A stretch of DNA of 64,000 nucleotides from Kitasatospora sp. NBC_01246 (GTDB taxonomy: Bacteria; Actinomycetota; Actinomycetes; Streptomycetales; Streptomycetaceae): the NCBI RefSeq assembly GCF_036226505.1, contig NZ_CP108484.1, forward strand, positions 8,031,501 to 8,095,500, given 5' to 3'. The notes beneath the pieces are model-generated. The model ran no database searches, was not told where the DNA came from, and worked only from the letters and a program-made list of their open reading frames with translations. Below are positions 1 to 10,063 of the stretch, in pieces; positions within the stretch are counted from its first letter, which is position 1, and each line of letters begins with the position of its first letter. Both the position numbers and the translations under genes were made by a program.

Positions 1-290
1 ACCGGCAGGGCGCGGTAGGCGGGGCCGGGGCCGGGGGTCGTGCGGAAGGAGCCGAGCCCGGCGCTGTGCCCGGCCATCAGCAGCAGCTCCTCCAACTCGT
101 CGAACACGTCGTCGAGTTCCGCCGCCGGTCGGCCGGCCCGCAGCTCAGCGGTGAGGTGTTCCACCAGGCGGTGCCCCGCCGGGCCGAGGTCGAGCGAGTC
201 GGGTGCGGAGGTCAGCCGCCGGCAGAACTCCCCCAACCGCGCGTGCCCGGCCGTCGGACCGTCCGGCTCGCGGCTCGCCGTCTCGACCAC
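1..290 (-). CDS. hypothetical protein, C-terminally truncated by the window edge
   Basis: Only the first ~96 residues are present. The frame reads from a GTG at 290 (protein begins VVETASREPD), preceded by an AGGGGG ribosome site 4 bases upstream, and its codons carry the strong third-position GC bias of real genes here. The visible part is rich in Leu and Glu and looks helical (for example VFDELEELLLMAGH). An ATG at 304 is in another frame and stops after about 30 codons. No family is recognised. It is divergent from the CHAT gene and could share its control region. Confidence 0.5.
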   Translation of the reverse strand, partial: MVETASREPDGPTAGHARLGEFCRRLTSAPDSLDLGPAGHRLVEHLTAELRAGRPAAELDDVFDELEELLLMAGHSAGLGSFRTTPGPGPAYRALP

Positions 291-313
291 CCGGCCCCCT
301 TCATGGCGTCGTC

Positions 314-348
314 CGCGGATCGTGGATCGTCGTCGCGGATCGTGGATC
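314..348. repeat. two direct copies of a 15-bp element in the divergent promoter region
   Basis: The 15-mer CGCGGATCGTGGATC occurs at 314-328 and again at 334-348 (period 20). It lies between the truncated minus-strand gene and the CHAT gene, just upstream of a -10-like TAGGAT at 382-387. It could be a regulator site or simple slippage. Confidence 0.6.
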
Positions 349-387
349 AGTATAACGACGGCCTTCTGACGGTACGTTCGCTAGGAT

Positions 388-3300
388 ATGGAGCGATTCC
401 ACCCGCCGAGGCGGGGAGTTGGAGCGGACCGGCCGATCGGCGCGACGGAGCGCCCGGGGGTGATCGTCTCGCAGGCGCGGCTTTCGGTGACGGGAGGCGG
501 GGCGGATCCGGCCGCCGAACTCCTGCTGCACCACCTCGGAACGGGCGACCGGGCGGCGCTGGACCGGGCGGTCCGGACGACCCGGAAGTACCTGCGCACG
601 GCGCCGCCGGGCGACCCGGCCCGGCCCGTCCGGGCGGGCAACCTCCTGGTGGCGCTCCTGGTGCGCTGGCAACTGCTCGGCGACCGGCGGGACCTGGACG
701 CCCTGATCGAGCTCGGGGTCGAACGCGCGGCGGCCGAGCCGCCCGCGGCCCAGGACGTCCGGCTGCTCGCCCTCGGGTACCGGACCAGGTTCGACCTCGA
801 CCACCGGCCGGCGGATCTGGACGGCGCGGTGGCGATGTTCGCCCGCGCGGCCGGCCTGCCGCAGCAGCCGCCCACCGTGGGGGAGGCGCTGGCCGGCCTC
901 GGCGCGGCACTGTCCGAGCGCTACCGGGCCGCCGGCCGCGAGCAGGACCTGACCCGGGCCGAGAGTGCCTACCGGCGGGCGCTGGACGGCCTGCCGTCCG
1001 ACCCCGACGACCTCGTCGCCCTGCTGCTCGGTCTCGCCGAGGTGCTGCACTCCGGCTATGAACTCACCGGCGACACCGAGGCTCTGGAGGAGGCGCTGGG
1101 GCTGTGGCGCGAGGTGCCGGCCGTGGTCCCGGCGGGCCACGAAGGCCGGCTGCCGGCGCTGCACAACCTGGCCCAGGGCCTGCGGACCTGGTACGCCCTC
1201 ACCGGTGACCCGGGCGACCGCGAGGAGATGCTCCGGGTGAACCGGGCCTCGCTGGCCGCGACGCCGGCCGGGCAGCCGGGCCACGGCGGCTGCCTGGCCG
1301 GGCTCGGGGTGGCCCTGCGGCTGGCCGCCGAGGCCACCGGCGACCTGGCGGTGCTGCGGGAGTCCGTCGACCTGCTGCGCCGCGCCGCGGCCGTGGCGGA
1401 GCGCGACGCCACCCGGCGCCCGCACCGGCTGAACAGCCTCGGCAACGCGCTGCACCGGCTGGCGCAGTGGACCGGTGACGTGGAACTCCTCGACGAGGCC
1501 GTCGAGGTGCTGCGCGAGGCGCTCGCCGGGGAGCGGCCCGGCACGAAGACCTTCGGCGAGATCCTCGCCAACCTCGCCGTCACCCTGCGGGAGCGCGGGT
1601 TCCAGACCGACGACCCGCAGGCCTTCCGGGAGGCGGCCGAGCTGGCCCGCCGGGCCGTCGACGAGGGACCGGTCCGGCCCGCCGACCGGGTCGACCGGCT
1701 GGCCAACCTCGGTGTGGTGCTGCAGAGCCGGCACGGTGCGACCGGCGAGCCGGCGGTGGCCGACGAGGCGATCGCGACGGCCCGCGAGGCCCTCGCGCTG
1801 ACCCGGCCCGGCAGCCCGGCCCTGGGCGACCGGCTGAACCACCTCGCCAACGCGCTGCGGGCCCGGTTCGACGCGACCGGCGACCGGGCGGACCTGGACG
1901 AGGCCGTCGCCCTGCTGGAACGCGCCGTCGAGGAGAGCCCGTACGGCGACCCCCGGCTCGCCCTGGTGCTCTCCAATCTCGGCAACGCCCGGCTCGACCA
2001 GTACCGCACGACCGGGGACGGGGCGGCGCTGGAAGCGGCGGTGAGCGACCTCGGCCGGGCCGTCTGGGCCGACGCCGAGGGCACCGCGGCGCACGGCGGC
2101 TACCTGCGGTACTACGCCGACACCCTGCTGATCCTCCACCACCGGGACGGCGACCCGGGCGTGCTGCGGGCCGCCGAGGACGCCTACCGGCGGGCCGCGC
2201 GGACCGAGGCGATGCCGGCCCACGGCCGGGTCCTGGCCGCCTGGGAGTGGGGCGCCGCGGCGGCGACCGGCGAACGGTGGGAGGAGGCCCTGCACGGCTA
2301 CGAGCTGGCCGTACGGCTGCTGCCGTTCGCCGCCTCGGGCCGGCTGGCCCGCGGTGACCAGGAGCGCAGCCTCTCCCGGGTGCACGGGCTGGCCGCCGAG
2401 GCCGCCGCCTGCGCCGTTCAGGCCGGGGACCTCGTCCTCGCCGTCCAGCTGCTGGAACAGGGCCGGGGCGTCCTGCTGGGCCGCACCATCGCCACCCGCG
2501 ACGGCCTGGGCCGGCTGCGCCGCGCCCATCCCGCGGCCGCCGAGCGGTTCCGCGAGCTGATCGAGCGGATCGAGCGGATCGACGCCGACGCCCTGGAAGC
2601 CCCCGCCGCCCTGGACGCCGCCGACCCGGCCGACGGGGCGCCGGGGCTGTCCGGCACCACCGGCAGCCACCTGCGGCACACCCTGGCGGCGCGGTTCCAG
2701 CAGCTGGTGACGGAGATCCGCGCCCTGCCGGGCTTCGCGGACTTCTTCTCCCCGCCCTCCCCGGACCTCCTGGCGGCGGTCTCCCGGCGCGGGCCGGTGG
2801 TGCTCGCCTACTGCAGCGGGTACCGCAGCGACGCACTGGTCCTGTGGTCGGGTCAGGTCCTGCTGGTCCCGCTGCCCGGGGCCACTCCGGAGGCGGTGGA
2901 CGAGCAGGTCCGCCGGCTGGAGGCGGCGCTGGCGGCGGCGGCCGACCCGGCGACCGACCGGGCGGCCCAGGTGGCGATCGGCGAGGTGCTCCGCTGGACC
3001 TGGGACCACGTCACCGGACCGGTGCTCGACCGGCTCGGCCTGTCCGGGGCGGCGGCGGACGGCCGGTGGCCCCGGGTCTGGTGGTCGCCGGGCGGCGCGC
3101 TCTCCGCCCTGCCGCTGCACGCGGCGGGCCACCACGGGGACGCGACGGGCCACGACGGCGGAGCGGGCCGGCCCGAGGCGGCGCCCGACGGGAGGCCCCG
3201 CACCGTGCTCGACCGGGTGGTCTCCTCCTACACCCCGACCGTCCGCGCGCTCGCGTACGCCCGCACCCGGGAGACCGGACCGGAACCGACCGGACCGGGC

Positions 3301-3975
3301 CCGGCCGGACCGTCGATGGGCGGACCGTCGGCGGGCGGGTCCGCGCCCGGCGGCCCCCCGGCCGCCGACGGCCTGCTCGCGGTGGCGCTGCCCGAGACCC
3401 CGGGGGCCCGCCCGCTCACCGGCGCCCGGCGCGAGGTCGAGCTGCTCCGCGGGCTGCTGCCCACCGAGCCGCTGATCGGCGAGGAGGCCACCCTGGCACG
3501 CGTCCTCGAAGCGCTGCCCCGCCACTCCCACGTGCACTTCGCCTGCCACGGCGTCAGCGAGCCGCGGGACCCGTCCAACGCCCGCCTCCTCGTCCACGAC
3601 CACCGGACGGCGGCGCTGACGGTCCGCCGGATCGCCCGGCTGGACCTGCCCGCGGCCCGGCTCGCCGTCCTCTCGGCCTGCGAGACGGCCCGGGGCGCCG
3701 CGGACCTGGCCGACGAGGCGATCCACATCACCTCCGCCTTCCAGCTCGCCGGGTACGCCCATGCCGTCGGCACCCTCTGGCCGGTGCACGACCTGCTGGC
3801 GCTGCGGATGACCAGGCTGCTCTACCAGGGCCTGCGGGCCGGCCGGCCCGCCGGGGCGCCGGGGCTGGACACCGACCGGACGGCCGAGGCGCTCCACCAC
3901 GCCGTCCGGCAGTGCCGGACGGCGTTCGCCACCAGTCCCGGCCTCTGGGCCGCCCATGTGCACGCCGGCGCCTGA
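388..3975 (+). CDS. TPR-CHAT domain protein (caspase-like peptidase fold)
   Basis: About 1195 residues. Roughly residues 60-700 are a long array of degenerate helical TPR repeats, many with the motif LGNALxxR/ATGDxxxLDEAV. The C-terminal ~300 residues form a CHAT domain (caspase HetF-associated with TPR): HFACHG with the presumed catalytic His1054 and LSACETARG with the presumed catalytic Cys1098. CHAT proteins are cytoplasmic cysteine peptidases or peptidase-like scaffolds; the substrate cannot be read from sequence. The ATG at 388 is fused directly to a -10-like TAGGAT (382-387), so it may lie at or before the transcription start; an in-frame GTG at 460 after CCCGGGG is a credible alternative (shorter by 24 residues). 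It is followed by a second TPR gene and may act with it. Confidence 0.85.
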   Translation: MERFHPPRRGVGADRPIGATERPGVIVSQARLSVTGGGADPAAELLLHHLGTGDRAALDRAVRTTRKYLRTAPPGDPARPVRAGNLLVALLVRWQLLGDRRDLDALIELGVERAAAEPPAAQDVRLLALGYRTRFDLDHRPADLDGAVAMFARAAGLPQQPPTVGEALAGLGAALSERYRAAGREQDLTRAESAYRRALDGLPSDPDDLVALLLGLAEVLHSGYELTGDTEALEEALGLWREVPAVVPAGHEGRLPALHNLAQGLRTWYALTGDPGDREEMLRVNRASLAATPAGQPGHGGCLAGLGVALRLAAEATGDLAVLRESVDLLRRAAAVAERDATRRPHRLNSLGNALHRLAQWTGDVELLDEAVEVLREALAGERPGTKTFGEILANLAVTLRERGFQTDDPQAFREAAELARRAVDEGPVRPADRVDRLANLGVVLQSRHGATGEPAVADEAIATAREALALTRPGSPALGDRLNHLANALRARFDATGDRADLDEAVALLERAVEESPYGDPRLALVLSNLGNARLDQYRTTGDGAALEAAVSDLGRAVWADAEGTAAHGGYLRYYADTLLILHHRDGDPGVLRAAEDAYRRAARTEAMPAHGRVLAAWEWGAAAATGERWEEALHGYELAVRLLPFAASGRLARGDQERSLSRVHGLAAEAAACAVQAGDLVLAVQLLEQGRGVLLGRTIATRDGLGRLRRAHPAAAERFRELIERIERIDADALEAPAALDAADPADGAPGLSGTTGSHLRHTLAARFQQLVTEIRALPGFADFFSPPSPDLLAAVSRRGPVVLAYCSGYRSDALVLWSGQVLLVPLPGATPEAVDEQVRRLEAALAAAADPATDRAAQVAIGEVLRWTWDHVTGPVLDRLGLSGAAADGRWPRVWWSPGGALSALPLHAAGHHGDATGHDGGAGRPEAAPDGRPRTVLDRVVSSYTPTVRALAYARTRETGPEPTGPGPAGPSMGGPSAGGSAPGGPPAADGLLAVALPETPGARPLTGARREVELLRGLLPTEPLIGEEATLARVLEALPRHSHVHFACHGVSEPRDPSNARLLVHDHRTAALTVRRIARLDLPAARLAVLSACETARGAADLADEAIHITSAFQLAGYAHAVGTLWPVHDLLALRMTRLLYQGLRAGRPAGAPGLDTDRTAEALHHAVRQCRTAFATSPGLWAAHVHAGA

Positions 3976-3991
3976 CCGGCCGGACCGCGAT

Positions 3992-4060
3992 GACGAGACG
4001 ACGAGACGACGAGACGACGAGACGACGAGACGACGAGACGACGAGACGACGAGACGACGA
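3992..4060. repeat. 8-bp tandem repeat GACGAGAC x8.6 between two TPR genes
   Basis: Eight perfect copies of GACGAGAC (3992-4055) plus five further bases run directly into the AGGAGG ribosome site (4061-4066) of the next gene. An in-frame ATG at 3990 would translate the array as an Arg/Asp-rich tail; because the unit is not a multiple of three, each gain or loss of a copy would change that frame. See finding. Confidence 0.95.
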
Positions 4061-4073
4061 AGGAGGACCACCG

Positions 4074-5327
<1,254 letters not shown>

Positions 5328-5486
5328 TCCCGCTTCCCGCCGGTCACCGTCGGCGGCGCCGCGGGATCGTCCCGCCCCCGTCATGGTGTTGTTGTGTCCC
5401 CTTCACATGAGGGATGCTCAGCCGCGGCATCCTTCCGAACGGCGGAAGCGACCGCCGACCGCGTTCTGACAAGGGGACAAGTCATC

Positions 5487-6545
5487 GTGACCGCACGCCG
5501 CGCCCTCGCCGGCACCATCGTCACCGGTCTGCTCGCCGCGGCCGCCGCCCTCCTCCCGGTGCAGTCGGCCGCCGCGAGCGGCCCCGGCGAGCTCCCGTTC
5601 GGCTCGGCCACCACCGTCGGGCTGCACAACACCTACGACCCGGCCGCGTTCGGCTACCTCGCCCAGGGCCTGGACACCGGCACCGGCATGATCGAGCTGG
5701 ACGCCTGGACGGACACCGTGACCAAGGAGTGGAAGGTCAGCCACTCCAACCCGCTCGGCAACGCCAACAACTGCGTCAGCGCGAGCACGCCCGCCCAGCT
5801 CTACACCGGCGGTGCCAACAAGAACCTGGAGACCTGCCTGGACGACGTCCGGGTCTGGCTCGGCGCCCACCCCGGCGCCGGCCCGCTGGTGGTCAAGCTG
5901 GAGCTCAAGGCCGGGTTCGCCGCCAACCGCGGCATGGGCCCCGCCCAGCTCGACTCCCTGATCGCCGGCCACCTGGGCTCCGCCGTGCTGCGCCCGGCCG
6001 ACCTGCTCGCCAGGCCGGGCGGCGGCTCGTACGCCACGGCGGACGACGCGGTCCGGGCCGGCAACTGGCCGACCAGGGCCTCGCTCGCCGGGCGGGTGCT
6101 GGTGTACGTGATCCCCGGATCGCTGGAGGAGGGCAACCCCTTCGACACCCTGCACACCGACGTCGAGTACGGGCGTCACCTGCGCGACCTGGCCGCGGCC
6201 GGGCGGATCGGCGACGCCCAGGTGTTCCCGGCCGTGCACGGCGCCGCGGCCGGCGATCCCCGCGCCAAGTACCCGGAGACGGCGATCCGCCCCTGGTTCG
6301 TGGTCTTCGACGGTGACGCCGCCGCCTACCTGGGCGGCATCGACACCGCCTGGTACGACAGCCGGCACTACCTGCTGACGATGACCGACGCGCAGAACGT
6401 CGCACCCGCGATCAGTGCCACCGACCCCACCGCCGACCAGGCCCGCGGCCGTACCGAGCAGCTCGCCCGGGCGCACGCGAGCATCGTCTCCAGCGACTGG
6501 CGCAAGCTCCCCGCCGTGCAGTCGCTCGCCCTGACGCGGGGCTGA
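5487..6545 (+). CDS. secreted phosphatidylinositol-specific phospholipase C-like protein
   Basis: 352 residues from GTG 5487, chosen because AGGGGA (5472-5477) lies at good distance and the protein then opens with a textbook Sec signal peptide (ARR, hydrophobic stretch, LLPVQSAAAS). A longer in-frame start at 5394 would bury the signal. The catalytic domain has the two paired histidines of the PI-PLC/TIM-barrel family, His47 in GLHNTYD and His86 in KVSHSNPLG, plus an acidic IELDAW strand between them. It most resembles the Ca-dependent PI-PLC-type enzymes of actinomycetes. Expected to hydrolyse inositol phospholipids outside the cell. Exact substrate is inferred, not shown. Confidence 0.8.
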   Translation: MTARRALAGTIVTGLLAAAAALLPVQSAAASGPGELPFGSATTVGLHNTYDPAAFGYLAQGLDTGTGMIELDAWTDTVTKEWKVSHSNPLGNANNCVSASTPAQLYTGGANKNLETCLDDVRVWLGAHPGAGPLVVKLELKAGFAANRGMGPAQLDSLIAGHLGSAVLRPADLLARPGGGSYATADDAVRAGNWPTRASLAGRVLVYVIPGSLEEGNPFDTLHTDVEYGRHLRDLAAAGRIGDAQVFPAVHGAAAGDPRAKYPETAIRPWFVVFDGDAAAYLGGIDTAWYDSRHYLLTMTDAQNVAPAISATDPTADQARGRTEQLARAHASIVSSDWRKLPAVQSLALTRG

Positions 6546-6618
6546 CGGCCCGTCCCGCCACCGCCGTCCCGCCCGCCGTCCCGACCCGCGCGTTCCGCCG
6601 GGAGGGGCGGCGGTGGCT

Positions 6619-6624
6619 TATTGT
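6619..6624 (+). promoter_or_regulatory. -10 box of a probably leaderless promoter
   Basis: TATTGT is followed by exactly 7 bases and then the ATG at 6632, with no ribosome site upstream. This is the expected layout when transcription starts on the A of the start codon. Confidence 0.5.
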
Positions 6625-6631
6625 GTAATGC

Positions 6632-7051
6632 ATGACTAGCGCGAGTGACCATTACGAGCTGCGGGCCGGTGTGCCGGACGTGGACACCTTCCGACGGCTG
6701 CGGACCGGTGCGGGGATGAGCGACCGGCCCGCCGCGGCGGTGGCGGCCGGGCTCCCCCACACCTGGCACGGGGTGACGGTGCACCTGGACGGCCGGGTGG
6801 TCGGGATGGGCCGGATCGTGGGCGACGGCGGGTCCGTCTTCCAGATCGCCGACGTCTGCGTCCTGCCCGAGCACCAGGGCCGCGGCCTCGGCGGGCGGAT
6901 CATGGCCCTGCTGACCGCCGAACTGGAGAGCCGGGCCCCGGCGGGCGCCTACGTCTCGCTGATCGCCGACGGTGACGCCCGCCGGCTCTACGCCCGGTAC
7001 GGCTTCCGGGAGACCGCCCCGCACTCGGTGGGCATGCACCGCCTGGTCTGA
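6632..7051 (+). CDS. GNAT family N-acetyltransferase
   Basis: 139 residues. The GNAT motif A is clear: VCVLPEHQGRGLGGRIM, with the R/QxxGxG/A acetyl-CoA pyrophosphate loop (QGRGLG), followed by the C-terminal YARYGFRE typical of motif B. It resembles the small YjcF/ElaA-type acetyltransferases whose acceptors are mostly unknown. Start ATG 6632; apparently leaderless (see promoter). It stands alone between the PI-PLC gene and the DUF4129 operon. Confidence 0.9.
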   Translation: MTSASDHYELRAGVPDVDTFRRLRTGAGMSDRPAAAVAAGLPHTWHGVTVHLDGRVVGMGRIVGDGGSVFQIADVCVLPEHQGRGLGGRIMALLTAELESRAPAGAYVSLIADGDARRLYARYGFRETAPHSVGMHRLV

Positions 7052-7192
7052 GCCCGTTCCCGGGGTCGGCGGCCGCCCGGGTGCGGAGGCCTCGGTGGCC
7101 CGCGACGCGGGGTGACAATACGACAGTTGGTGTGCGACGCTGCATCCTCGCGCGGAGCCGACCGCGCTGCGGGGGAACCGGGGGACGGCCGC

Positions 7193-8254
7193 GTGGACGA
7201 CGAACTGCAGCCGAGCGGGCCCCGCCACGACGGGCGAAGCGGCCCGGACGACCGCGCGGGCGACACCGACCGCGCGGGCGGGTCGGCCGGCCGGACCGTG
7301 GGCGTCCTGGTCGCCCTCGTGGGCCTGCTCCTCGCGGCCTCGGCCCTGCGGCCGGACGGCGGTCTGCTCGGTGCGCCCGCCGCCACGGTGCCGGTGGAGG
7401 CCCTCGGACTCGTCCTGCTGCTCGTGCTCGGCTGGCTGTTCGTCATCGGCCGCTTCGCGCTGCGCTTTCGCGCGGAGGTCCGCCACCTCGACGGGCCGAC
7501 GCCGTGGGCGGAGCGCCTGCGGGAGGCCACCGCGGTCCTGCTGCCCGGGGCCGCCGCCGCGGTGCCGGTGCTGCTGTTCGTCTTCCACGGGCGGGCGGTC
7601 AAGGACTCGGTCGATCCGCCGTCGCTGCCGCCGGTGCCGGACTTCACCCCGCCCCCGGCGTCGCCGCCGCCGGTCTGGCCCGACCCGGTGTCCGGCAAGA
7701 GCTGGCTCTCGACGGTGATCCCCGTGGTGTTCGGCGCGCTCGCCGTCGCCCTGGTGGTCGTCGTGGTGGTGGTCGCCGTCCTGCTGCTGCGGCGGCTGCG
7801 GATCGCCCGGCGGCCGCCGCCGGCGCGACTGCCCGCCGCGCCGGCCCGAGGTGAGGACGCCCTGGCCGCCGCGGTCGACACCGCCCGGCGCGCCCTCACC
7901 GGCGCCGACGCGCGGGCGGCGGTGATCGCCTGCTACGCCGCGATGGAGGCCTCGCTGGCGGCCTCCGGACTGTCCCGCCGGGCTCCCGAGAGCCCGACCG
8001 AACTGCTGGAGCGTGCGGTGACCGACGACCGCGTCGACCCCGTCCACGCGCGGGCGCTCACCGCGCTGTTCCGGGAGGCCCGGTACTCCACCCACCCGAT
8101 GGACGAGACCCATGTGCGCCGGGCGCGGTCGGCCCTCGACGCGCTCGCCGAGCGACTGGCTGACCGGGCCGGGCCACCACCGGAGCCCGCGACGGCGGGG
8201 GCAGCCGGGGCAGCCGCCGCAGCCGGGTCGGCCGGTACCGGAGGCCACCGATGA
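7193..8254 (+). CDS. DUF4129 domain membrane protein
   Basis: 353 residues from GTG 7193, preferred because GGGGGAC (7180-7186) precedes it by 6-7 bases; an in-frame GTG at 7112 lacks a site. Three hydrophobic segments are seen (GRTVGVLVALVGLLLAA, VEALGLVLLLVLGWLFVI, and the Val-rich FGALAVALVVVVVVVAVLLL), with one more (ATAVLLPGAAAAVPVLLFVF) between. The cytoplasmic C-terminus carries DUF4129 (AVIACYAAMEASLAASG...EARYSTHPMDETHVRRA). DUF4129 proteins accompany MoxR and DUF58 genes, as here. First gene of a five-gene operon with 4-base overlaps. Confidence 0.85.
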   Translation: MDDELQPSGPRHDGRSGPDDRAGDTDRAGGSAGRTVGVLVALVGLLLAASALRPDGGLLGAPAATVPVEALGLVLLLVLGWLFVIGRFALRFRAEVRHLDGPTPWAERLREATAVLLPGAAAAVPVLLFVFHGRAVKDSVDPPSLPPVPDFTPPPASPPPVWPDPVSGKSWLSTVIPVVFGALAVALVVVVVVVAVLLLRRLRIARRPPPARLPAAPARGEDALAAAVDTARRALTGADARAAVIACYAAMEASLAASGLSRRAPESPTELLERAVTDDRVDPVHARALTALFREARYSTHPMDETHVRRARSALDALAERLADRAGPPPEPATAGAAGAAAAAGSAGTGGHR

Positions 8255-8868
8255 GCGCCCGCCGGAACGGGCGACAGGCCGACCCTGCCGGCTCCTCCGC
8301 CGCCCCCGCCCCCGCAGCCGTGGACCCGAAGGGCCGGGCCGGTGGCGAGCTCGCCGCACCCGGCTCGGTCCGGCACAGCCTGATCGAGCTGACAGTGGCC
8401 GCCGTACTGGCCGAGGTCCTGTTCGCGCTGGTCGGCGGCGCGCCCGCGGCCGCCGCCGGAGCCGTCCTGCTGACCGCCACCGGGCTGGTCGCCGGCCGGT
8501 ACGTGGCCGGTGCGGGCTTCCTCGACATCGGCCTGCGCGACCGGCAGCGCGTGATGGACTCCCGGGAGCCGGGCCTCGGCGACTGGCGCTGGACCGTCCG
8601 TCAGGGCCTCGACCCGAACGGCGACGCCCGGCCCTTGCGCGGCCGGCTCCGGCGGCTCTTCGCGGCGCGCCTGTCCGAGACCCACGGCGTCTCGCTCGAC
8701 ACCGACCGCGCCCGGGCCGCCGAACTGATCGGTCCCCGGCTGTGGCCGTGGATCGACCCGGACGCCGCGGACCCGGACGCGGCCCTCCCGGGCCCCGTCC
8801 TGCTCGCCCTCGTCGACCGGCTCGAATCCCTCCAGCCGCCCGGCCCCAGGCCGTCGAAGTCCGGGTAG
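8251..8868 (+). CDS. conserved hypothetical membrane protein of the MoxR/DUF58 operon
   Basis: 205 residues. ATGA overlap with the DUF4129 gene and GGAGG upstream. Residues 45-90 contain two hydrophobic segments (LIELTVAAVLAEVLFALVGG, AAAAGAVLLTATGLVAG). The remainder is soluble and Arg-rich with a conserved-looking FAARLSETHGVSLDTDRARAAELIGPRLWPWIDP. Proteins of this kind sit between DUF4129 and MoxR genes in actinomycetes; function unknown. Confidence 0.75.
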   Translation: MSARRNGRQADPAGSSAAPAPAAVDPKGRAGGELAAPGSVRHSLIELTVAAVLAEVLFALVGGAPAAAAGAVLLTATGLVAGRYVAGAGFLDIGLRDRQRVMDSREPGLGDWRWTVRQGLDPNGDARPLRGRLRRLFAARLSETHGVSLDTDRARAAELIGPRLWPWIDPDAADPDAALPGPVLLALVDRLESLQPPGPRPSKSG

Positions 8869-8965
8869 CCGGCGCCGTCCCCGAGGGACGCCCAGCACCC
8901 GCCGTTTCCCCGCACCCCCGCCGGACCCGGTAGTTGGCCGGCCGACGCCGCCCTTCAGGAGAACC

Positions 8966-10063
8966 ATGACCGCCGTTCCCCAGGCCCCCGTCCCGGACAC
9001 CGAGCACGCCCCGGTGGCCGAGCAGTCCCCGGGGCGTCCGGCCGAGGCCCAGGTGCTGACGCCGCAGGAGGCCGGCCGCCGCGCCCGCGCGGTGGTCGAG
9101 GAGATCGAACGCGCCGTGGTCGGCAAGCCCGAGGCCCTCCGGCTGGTGATGCTGGGGGTGCTGGCCGGCGGCCACGTGCTGATCGAGGACCTCCCCGGGC
9201 TCGGCAAGACCCTGCTGGCCCGCTCCTTCGCCACCACCCTCGGCCTGGACTTCCGCCGGATCCAGTTCACCCCCGACCTGCTGCCCTCGGACGTCACCGG
9301 AGCGCCGTTCTACGACCGGCGCAGCGGCGAGATGGTCTTCCGCCCCGGGCCGCTCTTCACCCAGCTCCTGCTGGCCGACGAGATCAACCGCACCCCGCCG
9401 AAGACCCAGGCCGCGCTGCTGGAGGCGATGGCCGAGGGCCAGGTCTCCGTCGACGGCGCCACCCGCCGGCTGCCGCAGCCGTTCGTGGTGATCGCCACCG
9501 CCAACCCGATCGAGTACGAGGGCACCTACTCGCTGCCGGAGGCGCAGCTCGACCGCTTCCTGCTCCGGGTGCGGATGGGCTACCTCACCACCGGTCTGGA
9601 GGCCTCCATGCTCCGGGCCCGGCTGGACCGCGCGGTGCCGGAGCCGGTCCTGGAGACGGTCAGTAGTCCGGCCGAACTCCTCGCCATGCGGGCGGCGTTG
9701 GAGCGGGTCGAGGTCGACGACGACCTGGTCGACTATGTGATCGCGCTGGTCCACGCCACCCGCAACGACCCGCAGATCCAGGTCGGCGCCTCGCCCCGGG
9801 GCGGTCTCGCCCTGGTCCAGCTGGCCCGGGCCCGCGCGATGCTGGAGGGCCGCGACTACCTGACCCCGGAGGACGTCAAGGCGCTCGCCGTTCCGGCCCT
9901 GGCCCACCGCATCACCCTGACCCCGGAGTTGTGGGTGCGCCAGGTCGAGGCGGACGACGTGCTGGCGCACCTGGTCGCCGCCGTCCCGGCGCCGCAGACC
10001 CTGCCGCGCGCGGGCGGTGGGCCGGGGAGCGGCCCGGTGGACGCCCCGGACGCCGCCCGGTGA
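8966..10063 (+). CDS. MoxR family AAA+ ATPase
   Basis: 365 residues; AGGAGA upstream of ATG 8966. Walker A DLPGLGKT, Walker B LLLADEINR, sensor 1 VVIATANPIEYEGTY, and the lid region ASPRGGLALVQLARARA are all intact. MoxR ATPases act as chaperones with neighbouring DUF58/VWA proteins, assembling metalloenzymes or envelope complexes; the client here is unknown. The operon continues through a GTGA overlap into the DUF58 gene. Confidence 0.92.
   Translation: MTAVPQAPVPDTEHAPVAEQSPGRPAEAQVLTPQEAGRRARAVVEEIERAVVGKPEALRLVMLGVLAGGHVLIEDLPGLGKTLLARSFATTLGLDFRRIQFTPDLLPSDVTGAPFYDRRSGEMVFRPGPLFTQLLLADEINRTPPKTQAALLEAMAEGQVSVDGATRRLPQPFVVIATANPIEYEGTYSLPEAQLDRFLLRVRMGYLTTGLEASMLRARLDRAVPEPVLETVSSPAELLAMRAALERVEVDDDLVDYVIALVHATRNDPQIQVGASPRGGLALVQLARARAMLEGRDYLTPEDVKALAVPALAHRITLTPELWVRQVEADDVLAHLVAAVPAPQTLPRAGGGPGSGPVDAPDAAR

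Noticed and set aside
3992..4060. Tandem array as a CRISPR
   Set aside because: No spacers; the repeats are contiguous 8-mers. The same holds for the 31-bp array at 41361-41460.
301..4071. Very long minus-strand ORF (over 1200 codons) opposite the TPR-CHAT gene
   Set aside because: Shadow of high third-position GC on the plus strand; composition is Gly/Arg/Pro/Gln-rich with no domain.
5394..5486. Upstream in-frame start (5394) for the PI-PLC gene
   Set aside because: It would place 31 polar residues before a complete signal peptide; GTG 5487 has a good ribosome site.
6368..9970. Long minus-strand ORF (1200 codons) opposite the DUF4129/MoxR genes
   Set aside because: Shadow frame; low-complexity, and the plus strand has recognisable domains throughout.
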